Part shown: positions 9,823 through 20,518 of the stretch, one piece after another
Layout of the letters: each line of letters starts with the position of its first letter
Numbering within the stretch: the first letter of the stretch is position 1
NCBI GenBank assembly: GCA_019279435.1
Contig: JAAALK010000081.1
Location: forward strand, 25,198,457-25,262,456
Length of the DNA stretch: 64,000 nt
Direction: 5' to 3'
From: Zizania palustris
Lineage: Eukaryota > Streptophyta > Magnoliopsida > Poales > Poaceae
Position numbers and translations under genes: made by a program
The notes under the pieces: model-generated
The model's input: only the letters and a program-made list of their open reading frames with translations
Told to the model about the DNA's origin: nothing
Database searches by the model: none

Positions 9823-12213
9823 ATGCCGCGCCGCCTCAATGGCCATGGCATCCTGCTGTTCGTGCTGCTGTTCTTGCTGCGGCCGGCCGCGGCGAACACG
9901 CTCTCGACCTTCGCGATGTCACAGGCAGAGTCCAAGACGATAGTGTGCGCTCTGCTGCCGTCCGCCGCATCGCCGCTGCTGGTCGACCTCAACTGCACGG
10001 AGGCCGGCGGCGACCACGAGCAGCAGGAGACGTACCCCTCCTCGCACCCATTCTCGGCGCTCGCAGGCGGGGATCACTTCCTCTGCGCCGTCGGGCCGTC
10101 GGCGGTTCGGGCCGACGCCGTCGCGATGCGGTGGTGGGATTTGTCCAAGAACCGCACCGATGCGCCGGGGACGAACGGGACGGAGGATGGAAGGGGCAAA
10201 TCTAAGAGGGTGTATCTTGGCCGGCCGATCCAGGCGCTGTCCTCCGGCGGGTACCGCGTCTGCGGGGTGCTCTCCGGCGGCGAGCTCCACTGCTGGCGCT
10301 GGCGCGGGCTGAAGATACCGAAAGGGCTCCGGTTCGTCTCCGTTGCCGTCGGCGAATGGTTCGTGTGCGCTATCGAGAAGGGGCCGCCGACGCCGATACG
10401 GTGCTTCGGCAACGACACGGAGGCCGTCAACACCGTGCCCACGGGCGGGAGCTTCGACGTGGTCGCCGCTTACGGCCGGCGCGCGTGCGCGTTATCGACG
10501 GACGGTGCCATCTCGTGCTGGGGGAACGGCGCGCCGGCGCTGAACGGCGTGGACGCGGCCACCACCGGTTACGCGGCACTGGCATTGGGCCAGGACGGCG
10601 TCTGCGGGCTGCGCACTAACGGCACCATCAGCTGCTTCGGTGACGGCGTGCCCTCGCCGCCGGACAGTCTTGCCGACGCCCAGTACATCGAAGTGCAGGC
10701 GCACGACAGTGTCTTCTGCGGCGTCTTGATGGTGAACTACTCCCTCGTTTGCTGGGGCGGCCAGGAGTTCAACAAGACCAACCGCCTCGTGTTTGACCGC
10801 GTCCTGCCAGGCCCGTGCGAGCTCATGTCAGCGTGCAAATGCGGCGTCTTGGCAGGCTCAGCCAACCTCTGCGACGCCGGCCGCTGCATCTGCAAGGGCT
10901 GCGCGTTCGAGTTCAACATCGCCACGCCCAAGGCTGCTCTGAGCCCCGGCGGGAAGCGCAGAAACAAGCGTCGGATCATTTGGGTCGCCGTCGCCGTCGC
11001 CGCCGGAGCATTCCTTGTGATGCTAGTGGCAATGCAATCCGCGCTGCTTCTGTGGTGTCGCCGCCGGCGCCGGAGCAGGCTCAGGCATGGCCAGGAGATC
11101 CATGGCCATGGAGCGGGGTTGTCTCTGATGCCGCCGCGGCTTGGGTCCAGCAAGGGGCCGGGTAGCGTGGTGGAGCATTTCACCCTGGAGGTGCTCCACG
11201 CGGCGACGGATGGGTTCACCGACGAGCGCCGGATTGGTTCCGGGAGCTTCGGGTCGGTGTACCGCGGCACGCTCACCGACGGGCGCGAGGTGGCGATCAA
11301 GCGCGCCGAGGACCAGGCGAAACCATCGAGCTCAGCGGCGAGGCCGGCGCGGCGGCGCGACCGGGAGGCGGCGTTCAACTCGGAGCTCACCGCGCTGGCG
11401 CGCGCCAACCACAAGAACATCGTGTGCCTGCTCGGCTGCTGCGCGGACTCCGGCGAGCGCGTGCTGGTGTACGAGTACATGGCGAACGGAACCCTCCACG
11501 ACCAGCTCCACACCCGGAGCCCCATGTTACCGCCGGTGTCCACCTGGCGCGGCCGGCTCACCATCGCACTGGACGCCGCGCGCGGCATCGAATACATGCA
11601 CGTATACGCCGTGCCGCCCACCATCCACCGCGACGTCAAGTCGGCCAACATCCTGCTCGACGACTCGTGGACGGCCAAGATCGCTGACTTCGGGCTCTCC
11701 TCCGTCCTGGAGCCCGCCACCGCCGCCGGCGATGGCGAGGGCAGCACGTCGCGGCCTCTGTACACCGGCGGCACGGTGGGGTACATGGACCCGGAGTACT
11801 ACCGGATGCAGCACCTGACCGACAAGAGCGACGTGTACAGTTTTGGCGTGGTACTCCTGGAGCTCATGTCCGGCTGCCGCGTCGTGCAGCGCTACGCCGA
11901 GAGCGTGACACCCAAGAACGTCGTCGAGTTCGCCGTACCGCACATCCTCAACGACGAGGTCTCGCTTGTGCTCGACCTGCGCCTCCCGGCCCCGACGCCG
12001 CACGAGGCCGATGCGCTCTCCTACGTCGGCTACCTCGCCGCCGACTGCGTCGGCCCCGTCGGCCGCGACCGCCCCTCCATGACCGAGGTCGTCGACGCCC
12101 TGGAGCGCGCCCTCGCCGCCTGCACGGCGGCGCCGCTCTCCCGCTCCGGCACTGCCCGACGCGTGCTGTCCCGCTCCGGGACAGACCAGTTTGACCTCAC
12201 TGACACCGACTAG
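9823..12213 (+). CDS. CRINKLY4-related receptor-like serine/threonine kinase, intronless
   Basis: 796 residues in one exon. Residues 1-25 form a signal peptide (LLFVLLFLLRPAAA). Residues about 35-325 hold RCC1-like crinkly repeats, each with a conserved Cys/Trp core (VCGVLSGGELHCW, ACALSTDGAISCWG, VCGLRTNGTISCFG) and several N-glycosylation sites. A Cys cluster (C332-C360) precedes the membrane segment (about 385-412), followed by an Arg-rich stop-transfer. The kinase domain (about 465-755) looks active: GSGSFGSV at 472-479, Lys493, alpha-C Glu521, HRD at 602-604, DFG at 622-624 and a DPE variant of the APE motif at 656-658. The layout matches the CCR/CRINKLY4 family of plasma-membrane kinases, some of which act in epidermal differentiation. 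The ligand is unknown. The start was chosen because it gives the signal peptide. Confidence 0.95.
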   Translation: MPRRLNGHGILLFVLLFLLRPAAANTLSTFAMSQAESKTIVCALLPSAASPLLVDLNCTEAGGDHEQQETYPSSHPFSALAGGDHFLCAVGPSAVRADAVAMRWWDLSKNRTDAPGTNGTEDGRGKSKRVYLGRPIQALSSGGYRVCGVLSGGELHCWRWRGLKIPKGLRFVSVAVGEWFVCAIEKGPPTPIRCFGNDTEAVNTVPTGGSFDVVAAYGRRACALSTDGAISCWGNGAPALNGVDAATTGYAALALGQDGVCGLRTNGTISCFGDGVPSPPDSLADAQYIEVQAHDSVFCGVLMVNYSLVCWGGQEFNKTNRLVFDRVLPGPCELMSACKCGVLAGSANLCDAGRCICKGCAFEFNIATPKAALSPGGKRRNKRRIIWVAVAVAAGAFLVMLVAMQSALLLWCRRRRRSRLRHGQEIHGHGAGLSLMPPRLGSSKGPGSVVEHFTLEVLHAATDGFTDERRIGSGSFGSVYRGTLTDGREVAIKRAEDQAKPSSSAARPARRRDREAAFNSELTALARANHKNIVCLLGCCADSGERVLVYEYMANGTLHDQLHTRSPMLPPVSTWRGRLTIALDAARGIEYMHVYAVPPTIHRDVKSANILLDDSWTAKIADFGLSSVLEPATAAGDGEGSTSRPLYTGGTVGYMDPEYYRMQHLTDKSDVYSFGVVLLELMSGCRVVQRYAESVTPKNVVEFAVPHILNDEVSLVLDLRLPAPTPHEADALSYVGYLAADCVGPVGRDRPSMTEVVDALERALAACTAAPLSRSGTARRVLSRSGTDQFDLTDTD

Positions 12214-14320
12214 CCAGCCCGTCATCACGCCATTGTCGCCGTCGATGCCGCTGCCGCTGCTGACGCAATGTCCCACTTGGCATTGTGTCAACAGCCACCC
12301 GACCGGTCCAAGAATCCCACGCTGGGCCCTCGTGAAAGCACGCGACCATGGAGTCCATGGAAAGGGGAGGACGAAGAAGAAACCAAAATCGACATCTCCA
12401 ACCCTTCTGCTTGACTGCTTCTGCCGTAAATTAATGGTTGATTTCTTGGTGAGATAATCTCCTCCTCCATGATCATGAATGGGATTCTACACTCATTGAC
12501 AACTGCACATCGACTTGAAACAGGATCATCATGCAGGTGAATCGGTGAAACCAACTCAAAAGACCCGGCACGATGGATAAAAATCCATTCTTTCCTCAAC
12601 TTCCCCCATCTTTTGTTTCTTTTTCATGGCAGTGTGCACGAATTGGTGCCGTGTTTGTTCTATCTTTTTGCAAAAAAATTCATCTTTGGTCATAAGGATT
12701 CTTTATTGGTGTGTATAGATTTAGCCACAAAGATTGAGCAAATTTTAGTGAGGATTAGGGACAGTCAGTGTATTTATTGATGTTAATTTTCTTCATGTGT
12801 TCAAACATGGCTAAAATGAGATTTGTAAGCTGTAGACACTTGAGTGCAAAGGTGATGTGAAACACTTGAGTACATCCTTGAAAGTGTTTTGCAGCTAATT
12901 TTCATCATATGCTGATATGCATGCTTCTTTGTAGCACACATTTCTTAGGTCAAAAGAGAGAAAAAAAGATGAACTTTTTTTCTGTGTCTTGCACATCTTT
13001 TGCTGCTCAGTTCCCAATGCTTCTCCAATTCATTCTGGTTACATGACATGTAAAGGGTGTATTTAGTTAAGCTTGTCGTCAGCTCACTTTTGATTGATCA
13101 CATGAACTGCTATTCCTTTCTGGAGCATGCCGTCAATTAAGGGAGCCTTTCATGCCTACAAAGATAAGTAGGATTCTTGTTTAATTAGCTATAAGATTCT
13201 GTTAACTGAACATGTTCTCCTACTTGGTTTTCCCCCCCAAACTAGGAAAACAAACAAAGGTGTCACTGTTGATTACTGTAGAATCTTTCAACTGCTGGCA
13301 ATGAATTGTGCTGAAATTGCTGTCTAGCTGGGATGATGGATAAACCAATAGTCAGATGATAATATCCCATCAATTATGCAAGCTCTGAGAGAAGTTTGAT
13401 GAAGAAGGGTTTGGTAGAGTGATTGGCAGGTACAGGTGATGGTTTGTGCCTTCCACAAGCACAGTTTATATTATACAGCAGGGTATTCCACTTGTTCTTA
13501 GTTTACAACAATATCTCCAGTGTAAGAACAGCCACAAGGCCCTTTCAATAAGATCTGTTCTAGAAGGTGACCTGATCCAACATCATCCATTGTTCAAATT
13601 CAATTTAGAAAGTTGTCTTGGATGAACTTTTGTATTGTTTGGCTAATAAGCCAAGACATGTGACCAAAGTAAAAAAAATCAGGGTAAGTCTTTTATGTTT
13701 CTAGCACTCGTGTCCGCTACTTGTTCGATTCGTATTCATTTATGGTACTATTTGTTTTCGTATTCAGTCTTTATATTCGTTTTTATTTATGTTTCCATCA
13801 AAATAAGGAGAATAATATGATAGCACTTATTTTTGTTCGTTTCGATCGATTTGCTCCTAGTGCCGACCCTCCCCTAGGGTCTCTGGGTCAGGTGTCCTAA
13901 CATTTCATTTTTCAATCTTGATACCTAAGTTTTCAGTCTACTTCTATAATAAGTTTTACGATGATTTATTTATAAAACAAGTTTTCAAAAAAAGCTAAAA
14001 TAAAAACAAGATCCAGCGATACCCCTCCCTTGATGTCAAACGAGATACCTTCAGTCGGCCTCGTCGACTGCAGGGAGATAGTCGACTCCTCTGCACTGTC
14101 AGATTTTGATCTGACAGGTATCGAAGGGGAGTTTGGAGGCAGTAGGGCCTACCCGTTATCGATCATAGCTCATGCGTCAAAGCTTGCGAGTATTTATGTG
14201 TCTGTGATCTGTCATCTTATCATAGCTAATTTTGATTGTGTATTACTCTTAAATCCACAATCTCAATTATTTAGTTTATTACTATGTCGATTCCAGATCC
14301 AGAGAGGCTGAAAGCCAAAG
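12214..14320. other. Intergenic, kinase 3' UTR then no gene
   Basis: The first few hundred bases are probably 3' UTR. No canonical AATAAA lies near the stop. Further on there is no recognisable domain; a 93-codon open frame at 14030-14311 is unrecognised and probably chance. Confidence 0.4.
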
Positions 14321-14652
14321 CTAATTTTGCATTTTGAAATTCGATTTTTGAGAACAGTTTTAACTGGATTTTTTACTTTAGAAATCTTGAAAAGACCCTA
14401 AAAATAAAATGATAAAATTTCATATTTATCACTAAAAGTTCACCTGGTTGAATATTTGTCACCGGTTCTTTCACTGACACGTGGTCCTAATTTTGCATTT
14501 TGAAATTCGATTTTTGACAATAGTTTTAAGTAGATTTTTTACTTTAGAAATCACAAAAGACTCTAAAAATAAAATGAAAAAAATTCCGTATTTGCCACTA
14601 AAAATTCAACTAGTTCCATATTTATCACTAGCTCTCTCACCGAGATGTGATC
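14321..14652. repeat. Two-copy tandem repeat, 166-bp period
   Basis: Copies at 14321-14486 and 14487-14652 both begin CTAATTTTGCATTTTGAAAT and continue through TTTTTTACTTTAGAAATC and CTAAAAATAAAATGA. The head-to-tail junction is exact. No coding potential. Confidence 0.85.
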
Positions 14653-15120
14653 CCGATAGGACATGTCAATAAGATAGCTAGTGACATATATATAATTGTT
14701 TGAATCAGGAATAATTTTAAATAAAATCAATCTCCAAAATTCAAAACCAAAGTCAACCCAAATCCAAAGCAAGCGTGGATAAATAATTCAGATACGTGTT
14801 GTAAGATCTCAGCAGGGTAAAGGCGACAATGAGAACATTTCTGTCCAAATTGCAGCTAGATTGACTACACTCTTGGTTTTATTATAACTTAGTTGATTTT
14901 TTTAATAAATTCAAAAACTCCAATAAATACGTACCAACAAATACAATATCAAATTAGTTATATTAAATCTACAATAAAATATATCTTAATAATATATTTA
15001 TTTGATATTACAATTATTAATGTATTTTTCTCTAAGCTTAATTAAATTCAGAGAATTTGATTAAAAAGTTAAACAGGTTATAATATAAAACATAAGAAGT
15101 AATAATTAACTAATGTTTTA
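14653..15120. other. Intergenic, no gene seen
   Basis: Very AT-rich, nothing recognisable. Confidence 0.4.
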
Positions 15121-15345
15121 GGTAGTGTTTGGTTCCTATATGGGGAGGAACGGAACGAACTGGAATGATTTCCTGGTATGAAGGTGATACTACTGTTTGG
15201 TTCGAGAGGATAGGGTGGAATCAAGTGGAACCAAACGAATCCAGAAATAAAATATTTCCTGTAGATGCTGAAACGCACGGTACTGATTTTTTTGGCGAAC
15301 GAAATGGTTTCAACCATCCCGTTTCATTCCTCGTTGTACACTAAA
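15121..15345. mobile_element. MITE with GGTAGTGTTTGGTT termini
   Basis: The left end GGTAGTGTTTGGTTCC and right end AAATCAAACGCTACC are imperfect inverted repeats. Internal sequence has further TTTGGTTCGAGAGG / GGAACCAAACGAATCC pairs. Target duplication unclear (TTA left, TCA right). Confidence 0.55.
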
Positions 15346-16327
15346 TCAAACGCTACCTCAGTGTGTAAGTCTCTGTTAGCTTCCTGCTGTCTGTCTCATG
15401 ATGGACTTTGTACATTTCAACCTCTCAAGGAGCTACACACAAATTAGGATTTGAATGCGTGCAATTTTCGGTCGGTTTAAATATCATCGCGGCCAAACTT
15501 TCGTCAAAACATTGCTACCAATGCACGCCCGTTTGAACGACGGCTGCATCGTTCGTGTCTATTAAATCCTTTTTCATTCTTTTTTCAGAGGACTTGCTTT
15601 GGTTTGAGCTGCATGCATGCATGAATCAGTCTATGCCATTTCTTCAAAAAAAACGGAGCCTAGCGGATGCTTTATTCATAAATGGTACAACAAAAACATG
15701 CGTGTACCATTTAGAAAACTTGATTTCATCCGGTTTTCGTAGGACGTGGTGTTACAATTTTTTATTTGATTAGATGAGATAAGATGATTCGGTTTTTTAT
15801 TTGGTTGGAGATAGAAGAGAATAGATAGGATAAGATCCTCTCACAAAAGAATGTACGTGGATCTAGTAAAAAAATTAAATGAAACTATCAAGCAACTAGA
15901 ATGAATATTCCGTTATGCTGAATGGTTCTGTCTAGCCTACTCACGAACCAAACACTACTTAAAGTAGATGAGATGATTCCATCAAGCCATAGCAATGAGT
16001 TATTCATTAGTATATATTTTTCTTATTTTCTTTATTAAATACAATACAGTAGCAAAGATAGTGCAAAAAACGAAAAAAAATACTACTACTTCAGGGGTAT
16101 AAATATTTAAAATACAAAATAAAATACAAAACGACTTATTTTAACCAACTCTTAATACAAGTCTAAAACAACTTTTTTTAAGTACACATTAGCATGTGTA
16201 TCAATGTGGCAACGACAAGTCGTTGGAATGGTCGCCATGGAAAGTCAAATATGTGTGTGTATACATAAATGGTACAGCCAAAAAAGGGACATCCGACTGA
16301 GAAATGCCAACCTCCATCGTACAAACT
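15346..16327. other. Intergenic with TIR-like and flank-family repeats
   Basis: About 15742-15966 looks like another TTTGGTT-type MITE ending CGAACCAAACACTACTT. About 15985-16190 is a paralogue of the DNA on both sides of the CACTA transposon (17940-18015 and 24307-24420) and serves as an unoccupied version of that site. No genes. Confidence 0.5.
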
Positions 16328-16655
16328 CCTAGGATTAAAGTTTAGTACGTATGCTATCGGATGTTTGTATATTAATTTAAAAATTTAAATATAAATTAAT
16401 TATAAAAATAATTATAGAATTAGAGGATTATTCACGAGACGAATTTATTAAGCTTAATTAATTCATGATTAACAAATGTTTACTATAGCATCACATTGTC
16501 AAATCATGGCGTAATTAGACTCGTTGGATTCGTCTTATGAATAATCCACTGATTATGAATGAGTTTTATAAATAGTCTATATCTAATACTTTAAAATAAC
16601 ACCTAAACATCCAATGTAACGGGATTAAACATTTGACTAAAGAACCAAACTATAC
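16328..16655. mobile_element. MITE family B, copy 2
   Basis: Shares with the other family B copies ATTATTCACGAGACGAAT, TTCATGATTAACAAATG, TTTACTATAGCATCACATTG and the CTAAACATCCAATGTAAC end block. Non-coding, palindromic organisation. Confidence 0.7.
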
Positions 16656-17130
16656 CTTCGTTTGCATAGAGTATTGTTATGTACTAATTCCACCTGCTAA
16701 AAACAATTCACTTCTGTTCCTTCAACTTTTATAAAAAAAATCATTTTTATTTCATTACTTACATTACAAATAAGAAAGTTTCATTTTTTAGATACCTCCT
16801 ATATATCTATTATATATTATTTTATTATTAATGAACATCACTTTTGTACTTTACTCTTAATTACAACTAATTTATCCATGTTACGAATGAAATTAATCAC
16901 ACACTGATAAAATCAACACCGGCCAAAGATTTCCATAAAAAAAACCGTGAAAAAAAACAATGGGATACAAATCAACTAAAAATTGCCACAAGATTACATA
17001 TAAAAGAGTGTTTTATATTTGTAGACACTGGAGTAAAAATATAATAAATTTATTTAACTTAAATTCTATCTCTGTGAGTTTATCTTTTTTTTTAATTATA
17101 ATCCAACAACCAACTTTACCACGAAAGTAA
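16656..17130. other. Intergenic, no gene seen
   Basis: Very AT-rich, no exon recognised. Confidence 0.4.
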
Positions 17131-17490
17131 GGGTGTGCTTATTTCCTTTGTCCATAGTCCAAAATTTAGTCTCGTCACATCGAATGTTTAGATACTATTT
17201 TAGAGTATTAAATGTACACTATTTACAAAACTCATTTATAATCGGTGGATTATTGGCGAAACGAATCTAATGAGTCTAATTACACCATGATTTGACAATG
17301 CGATGCTACAGTAAACATTTGCTAATCATGGATTAATTAAGCTTAATAATTTTGTCTCTCGAATAATTCTTCGATTCTGCAATTATTTTTATAATCAGTT
17401 CACGTTTGGTCCTTCAAATTGATGTCTAAATATACGATACGACATATACTAAACTTTTGTCCATGGAACCAAACAATACCTAAACTAACA
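17131..17490. mobile_element. MITE family B, copy 3
   Basis: Contains CACATCGAATGTTTAGATAC, GATGCTACAGTAAACATTTG, CTAATCATGGATTAATTA and a CATGGAACCAAACAATACC terminus, the same order as copy 1. Confidence 0.72.
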
Positions 17491-18015
17491 ACTAACGTGT
17501 GTACACTTCTATATAAGTAAAATACGCATCACAAGTACGACCATGAGTCATAAATAGTTAGAAAAGAGTGTTCGGTGACAACTAAATATACAAGTAGATC
17601 GGCCGTATGTTTGTGGACTTTTATATCATCTCACGTATAAGCCGTTTGGTTCGGTTTATTTTAAGTGTTATATGTTTATAGTATAAAGTGATTAGGTTAG
17701 ATTTTATTTGGTTTAAATAGGTTGGTATATATTAGATACCACGTAATCAAATTACAACATAGTAATCAATACATTACACTCTAACTAGAATGATATTATA
17801 TCGTATTAATAGAATACACTATATTGTTAAACAAATACGGTAATGTAAACGGAATACATTACACTTGTCAATCAAACAAATTTAATAATCTGATACTGCC
17901 CCGGTTACAAAAAGGAAGTCATTTGGATATAATTTTAGATACCAATGAATGATTAATTCATGTATACTTTTTTGTTTGTCCCTATTAAATAAAATAAACA
18001 AGTAAAGATAGCATA
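17491..18015. other. Left flank of the CACTA transposon
   Basis: No gene. GCCGTTTGGTTCGG near 17642 and a TCAATCAAACAAA end near 17870 suggest a small TIR element. The last 75 bases before 18016 match 15985-16050. ATA at 18013-18015 is the left target duplication of the CACTA element. Confidence 0.5.
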
Positions 18016-18037
18016 CACTACAACAAAACAGAATATT

Positions 18038-18285
18038 TTCGTCGGCCAAGTTAACTTCCGTCGGCTTTTGGGCAAGCCGACGGAAGTTAAATAACTTCCG
18101 TCGGCCTCCACGAGCCGACGGAAGTTAAGTTAACTTCCGTCGGCTTATGACAGTGGCCGACGGAAGTTAGCGGGGTTTTTCCGCGGCCGCCCGGATCCCC
18201 CTAACTTCCGTCGGCCAGCATTAAAGCCGACGGAAGTTAGCTAACTTCCGTCGGCTTTAATGCTGGCCGACGGAAGTTAGGGGGA
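18038..18285. repeat. Left subterminal foldback array of the CACTA element
   Basis: Ten good copies plus one degenerate copy of CTTCCGTCGGC, alternating in orientation so neighbours form hairpins with private short spacers. The spacer of one pair (CAGCATTAAA, about 18219) is the exact reverse complement of the next pair's spacer (TTTAATGCTG, about 18258), making a nested palindrome at about 18202-18280. In En/Spm, subterminal motifs bind TnpA; that role is inferred here. Confidence 0.9.
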
Positions 18286-18530
18286 TTATTCCCCAATTGT
18301 GCGCGCGTACAGGGAGACCTAATCTCCCTGTACGCGCGTGCGCCCGCCCGTCTCGCCCTGCCGCAGCCGCCTACCGCCGCCACCACCTCCCGCCGCCGCC
18401 GCCGCATCCACCCGCCGCCGCCGCGTCCCGGACGGCTCCCGCCGCCGCGTCCCGGACGGCTCCCGCCGCCGCCGCCGCATCCTCCCGCCGCCGCCGCGTC
18501 CCGGACGCACCCGCCACCGGCCAACCGCCG

Positions 18531-18686
18531 CCGGCCCCCGCCCACCGCCGTAGGCCGCCGTGCCTCTCGCCGGTGTCCCGCCGCCGCCCACGCCCCCACC
18601 GCCCGCCCCCGTCGCCGCCGGCCCCCGCCGCCGGCCCCCGCCCACCGCCGTAGGCCGCCGTGCCCCTCGCCGGTGTCCTGCCGCCG
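18531..18686. repeat. 100-bp-spaced duplication of a CCG-rich block inside the CACTA element
   Basis: The block CCGGCCCCCGCCCACCGCCG plus the following TAGGCCGCCGTGCC and CGCCGGTGTC occurs at 18531-18583 and 18631-18683. Upstream (18414-18505) a CCGCCGCGTCCCGGACG unit is repeated four times. The second copy abuts the nitrite reductase fragment, so the duplication may mark the capture junction. Proline- and arginine-rich open frames here are by-products of the composition. Confidence 0.7.
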
Positions 18687-18689
18687 TGC

Positions 18690-19290
18690 TCCCGGCACGT
18701 CGGGGAGCGTGACGCCGCGGATCTGCCAGTTCTGCCGGGTGGTCACGTCGGCGCAGCCCTCCTCGCCGTACGCCTCGATCACGCTCGCCAGGTACCTCGT
18801 CTGCTCGCTCGTCGTCACGCCGTTGGGCAGCTTCAGCCGCATCATGAACCGCCCATCTGCACCTCGTTTTGGGCCAACTTCACAATGAGCTTATTTTGTC
18901 AAAGATTTAATAATCTATCAAATTTTAGCTCATTTGGTTGTTTACTAGTTAACAATTTCAGTGCGTTAGAATACTAAATAACCAAAACAATGTTTTTTTA
19001 ATGTCAAATTATCAAATATTTTAGGGTTCTAAAAAGATTCAGCGTGATCATACGTAAACAGGAGATGGAATAGAACAGAACAGGAGATGGAAGCTTCCAT
19101 GCGTCATGTAAACGAATTTGCAAATTGATTTTTAATGAGAGATAGTTCTTGCTTGCGGCGGAAGGAGCAATTAACGTTGAGACGTACACTGGTGCTTGCG
19201 GCGGTGGAAGAGGCCGAGCCACTTGAGCCGTACGTCGATGTCCTCCTTGGACAGCTTGTCGGCTTCGATCTCCTCCATGGTCACCGGGTG
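18690..19290 (-). pseudogene. Captured ferredoxin-nitrite reductase (NiR) gene fragment with intron
   Basis: On the minus strand, 19188-19290 encodes DIDVRLKWLGLFHRRKHQ preceded by MEEIEADKLSKE. After a GT-AG intron (18857-19187), 18690-18856 encodes YGRFMMRLKLPNG, then TTSEQTRYLAS, GCADVTTRQNWQIRG and LPDVP. The joined order matches a continuous segment of plant chloroplast nitrite reductase, the enzyme that reduces nitrite to ammonium. The intron splits the Tyr codon (T|AT) and the frame is unbroken through both exons. Homology stops abruptly at both sides, where repeats and transposon DNA begin. It lacks the rest of the enzyme, so it is a transduplicated fragment, not a working gene. Its orientation is opposite to the transposon genes. 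Confidence 0.92.
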
Positions 19291-20080
19291 TCTCTGGGCG
19301 GCCGACTAGGTGAAAGTGCCTTTGACTAAGGCGTCAGCGCGTCGCCCTAGCTAGCCCCCCTATCGAGTCTCGACTGAGTCGACTCTCTACCTTCCCTTCC
19401 ACTTGCGCCACCACCTCTGCCCCTTGCGCCGCTGGCCGCCGCCTCTGCTACCCCTCCCCTTGCGCCGCCGGTCGCCGCCTCTGCGCTACCCTTCCCCGTG
19501 CGCCGCGTCGCCGCCTCTGCTACCCCTTCCCCTTGTGCCACCACCGCCTCTGCTACCCCTCCCCGTGGCACCTCTCTCCTTTCTGCCTCTCTAATCCTCT
19601 CCCCCTCCCTCGCGGCGATGGCGCGGCGAGGGCTCGATAGGGCATGGCGAGGGCATAGCAGGGCACTTCCGTCGGCCAAAGGCTGACTTCCGTCAGCAAT
19701 TGGTCGCCAGGTGTCTCTGGACGGCCGACTGAGTTATGGACGGCCCCCCTCTCGAGTCTCGACTGAGTTATGGTTTACAAATGGGCTTTAAATGAGCTGA
19801 AATTTAAATGGGTTGTGTGGTAAAATTGAAATATATATGTGCTATTAATTATATTCTTGTGTTAATTTGTGGTTTGTTGATGATTTCATTACGGTGATTA
19901 GTATATTATATATATATACTTTATTATTATATATATTTCTTTTCGTATGCAATTTTTTATTTGACAACAACGTAGATAGTGTAACGAAACCTATGCGTCA
20001 CCCGTTTCGGACCAACATGTCTCACACGTGTCATGCGTGTGAGATGTGTAGGTCCGGAATTGTCCCTTTTTGGACAGCCT
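19291..20080. other. CACTA internal region with short duplications, no gene
   Basis: The string GTCTCTGGRCGGCCGACT followed by CCCCCCTMTCGAGTCTCGAC occurs near 19290-19370 and again near 19710-19770. Between them is a pyrimidine-rich stretch and one internal subterminal-type motif near 19668 (CTTCCGTCGGCCAAAGG). Further right is AT-rich filler. No exon is recognised. Confidence 0.5.
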
Positions 20081-20269
20081 CAGAGTGGGCGACAGAGCGT
20101 GGTTTTATGATGAGTCATGAGTCCGAATGAGATTTCAGTAACATAACCTTGTTGTTCTCCATTGCACCACTATCAGGCGTGCAATTGGAGAACAGCGGGG
20201 TTATGCTGCTGAAATTTCGTTCGGACTCATGGCTCGTCATAAATACCACGTTTTGTCGGTCACTCTTGG
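20081..20269. repeat. Long inverted repeat upstream of the TNP2 remnant
   Basis: The left arm (20081-20167) and right arm (about 20176-20269) are reverse complements over nearly their whole length, separated by about 8 bases. Landmark pairs are CATGAGTCCGAATGAGATTT / AAATTTCGTTCGGACTCATG and GTTCTCCATTGCACC / GTGCAATTGGAGAAC. If transcribed it would form a hairpin of nearly 90 base pairs with scattered mismatches. It lies in the probable leader of the transposon transcript. Confidence 0.88.
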
Positions 20270-20518
20270 GTGGGTTTAGGACCTATCTTTTCCTATAGAC
20301 CATTGTTGTCACGGCATCGCCTGCGCCGACTAGGCATCCAGGCGGTCACCGCTGGACGCCATGGTGAATTGCGTCGCCGGTGGGCTCTGCTTCCCCTTGC
20401 GTCGCCGGCCGCCCGGCCGCCTCTACTTCCCCTCCGTTGTCCGGAGGCGGAGGCGGGGGGTGGCCAGGGTGTGTGTATGTTGCGAGCCTCTTGACTGAAT
20501 GAATGTTTTGCATATAGA

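Noticed and set aside
10737..11786. Long minus-strand open frame antisense to the receptor kinase
   Set aside because: GC-rich coding DNA keeps antisense frames open; the plus frame has a complete signal peptide, membrane segment and kinase motifs.
18297..18653. Proline/arginine-rich open frames in the CCG-rich part of the CACTA element
   Set aside because: Open on several frames because of CCG repeats; no domain and no conserved start.
19347..19679. Alanine/glycine-rich minus-strand open frame in the CACTA element
   Set aside because: Repeat-driven composition (GGGVAEAA units from a CCGCCTCTGCTACCCC repeat); not a known protein.
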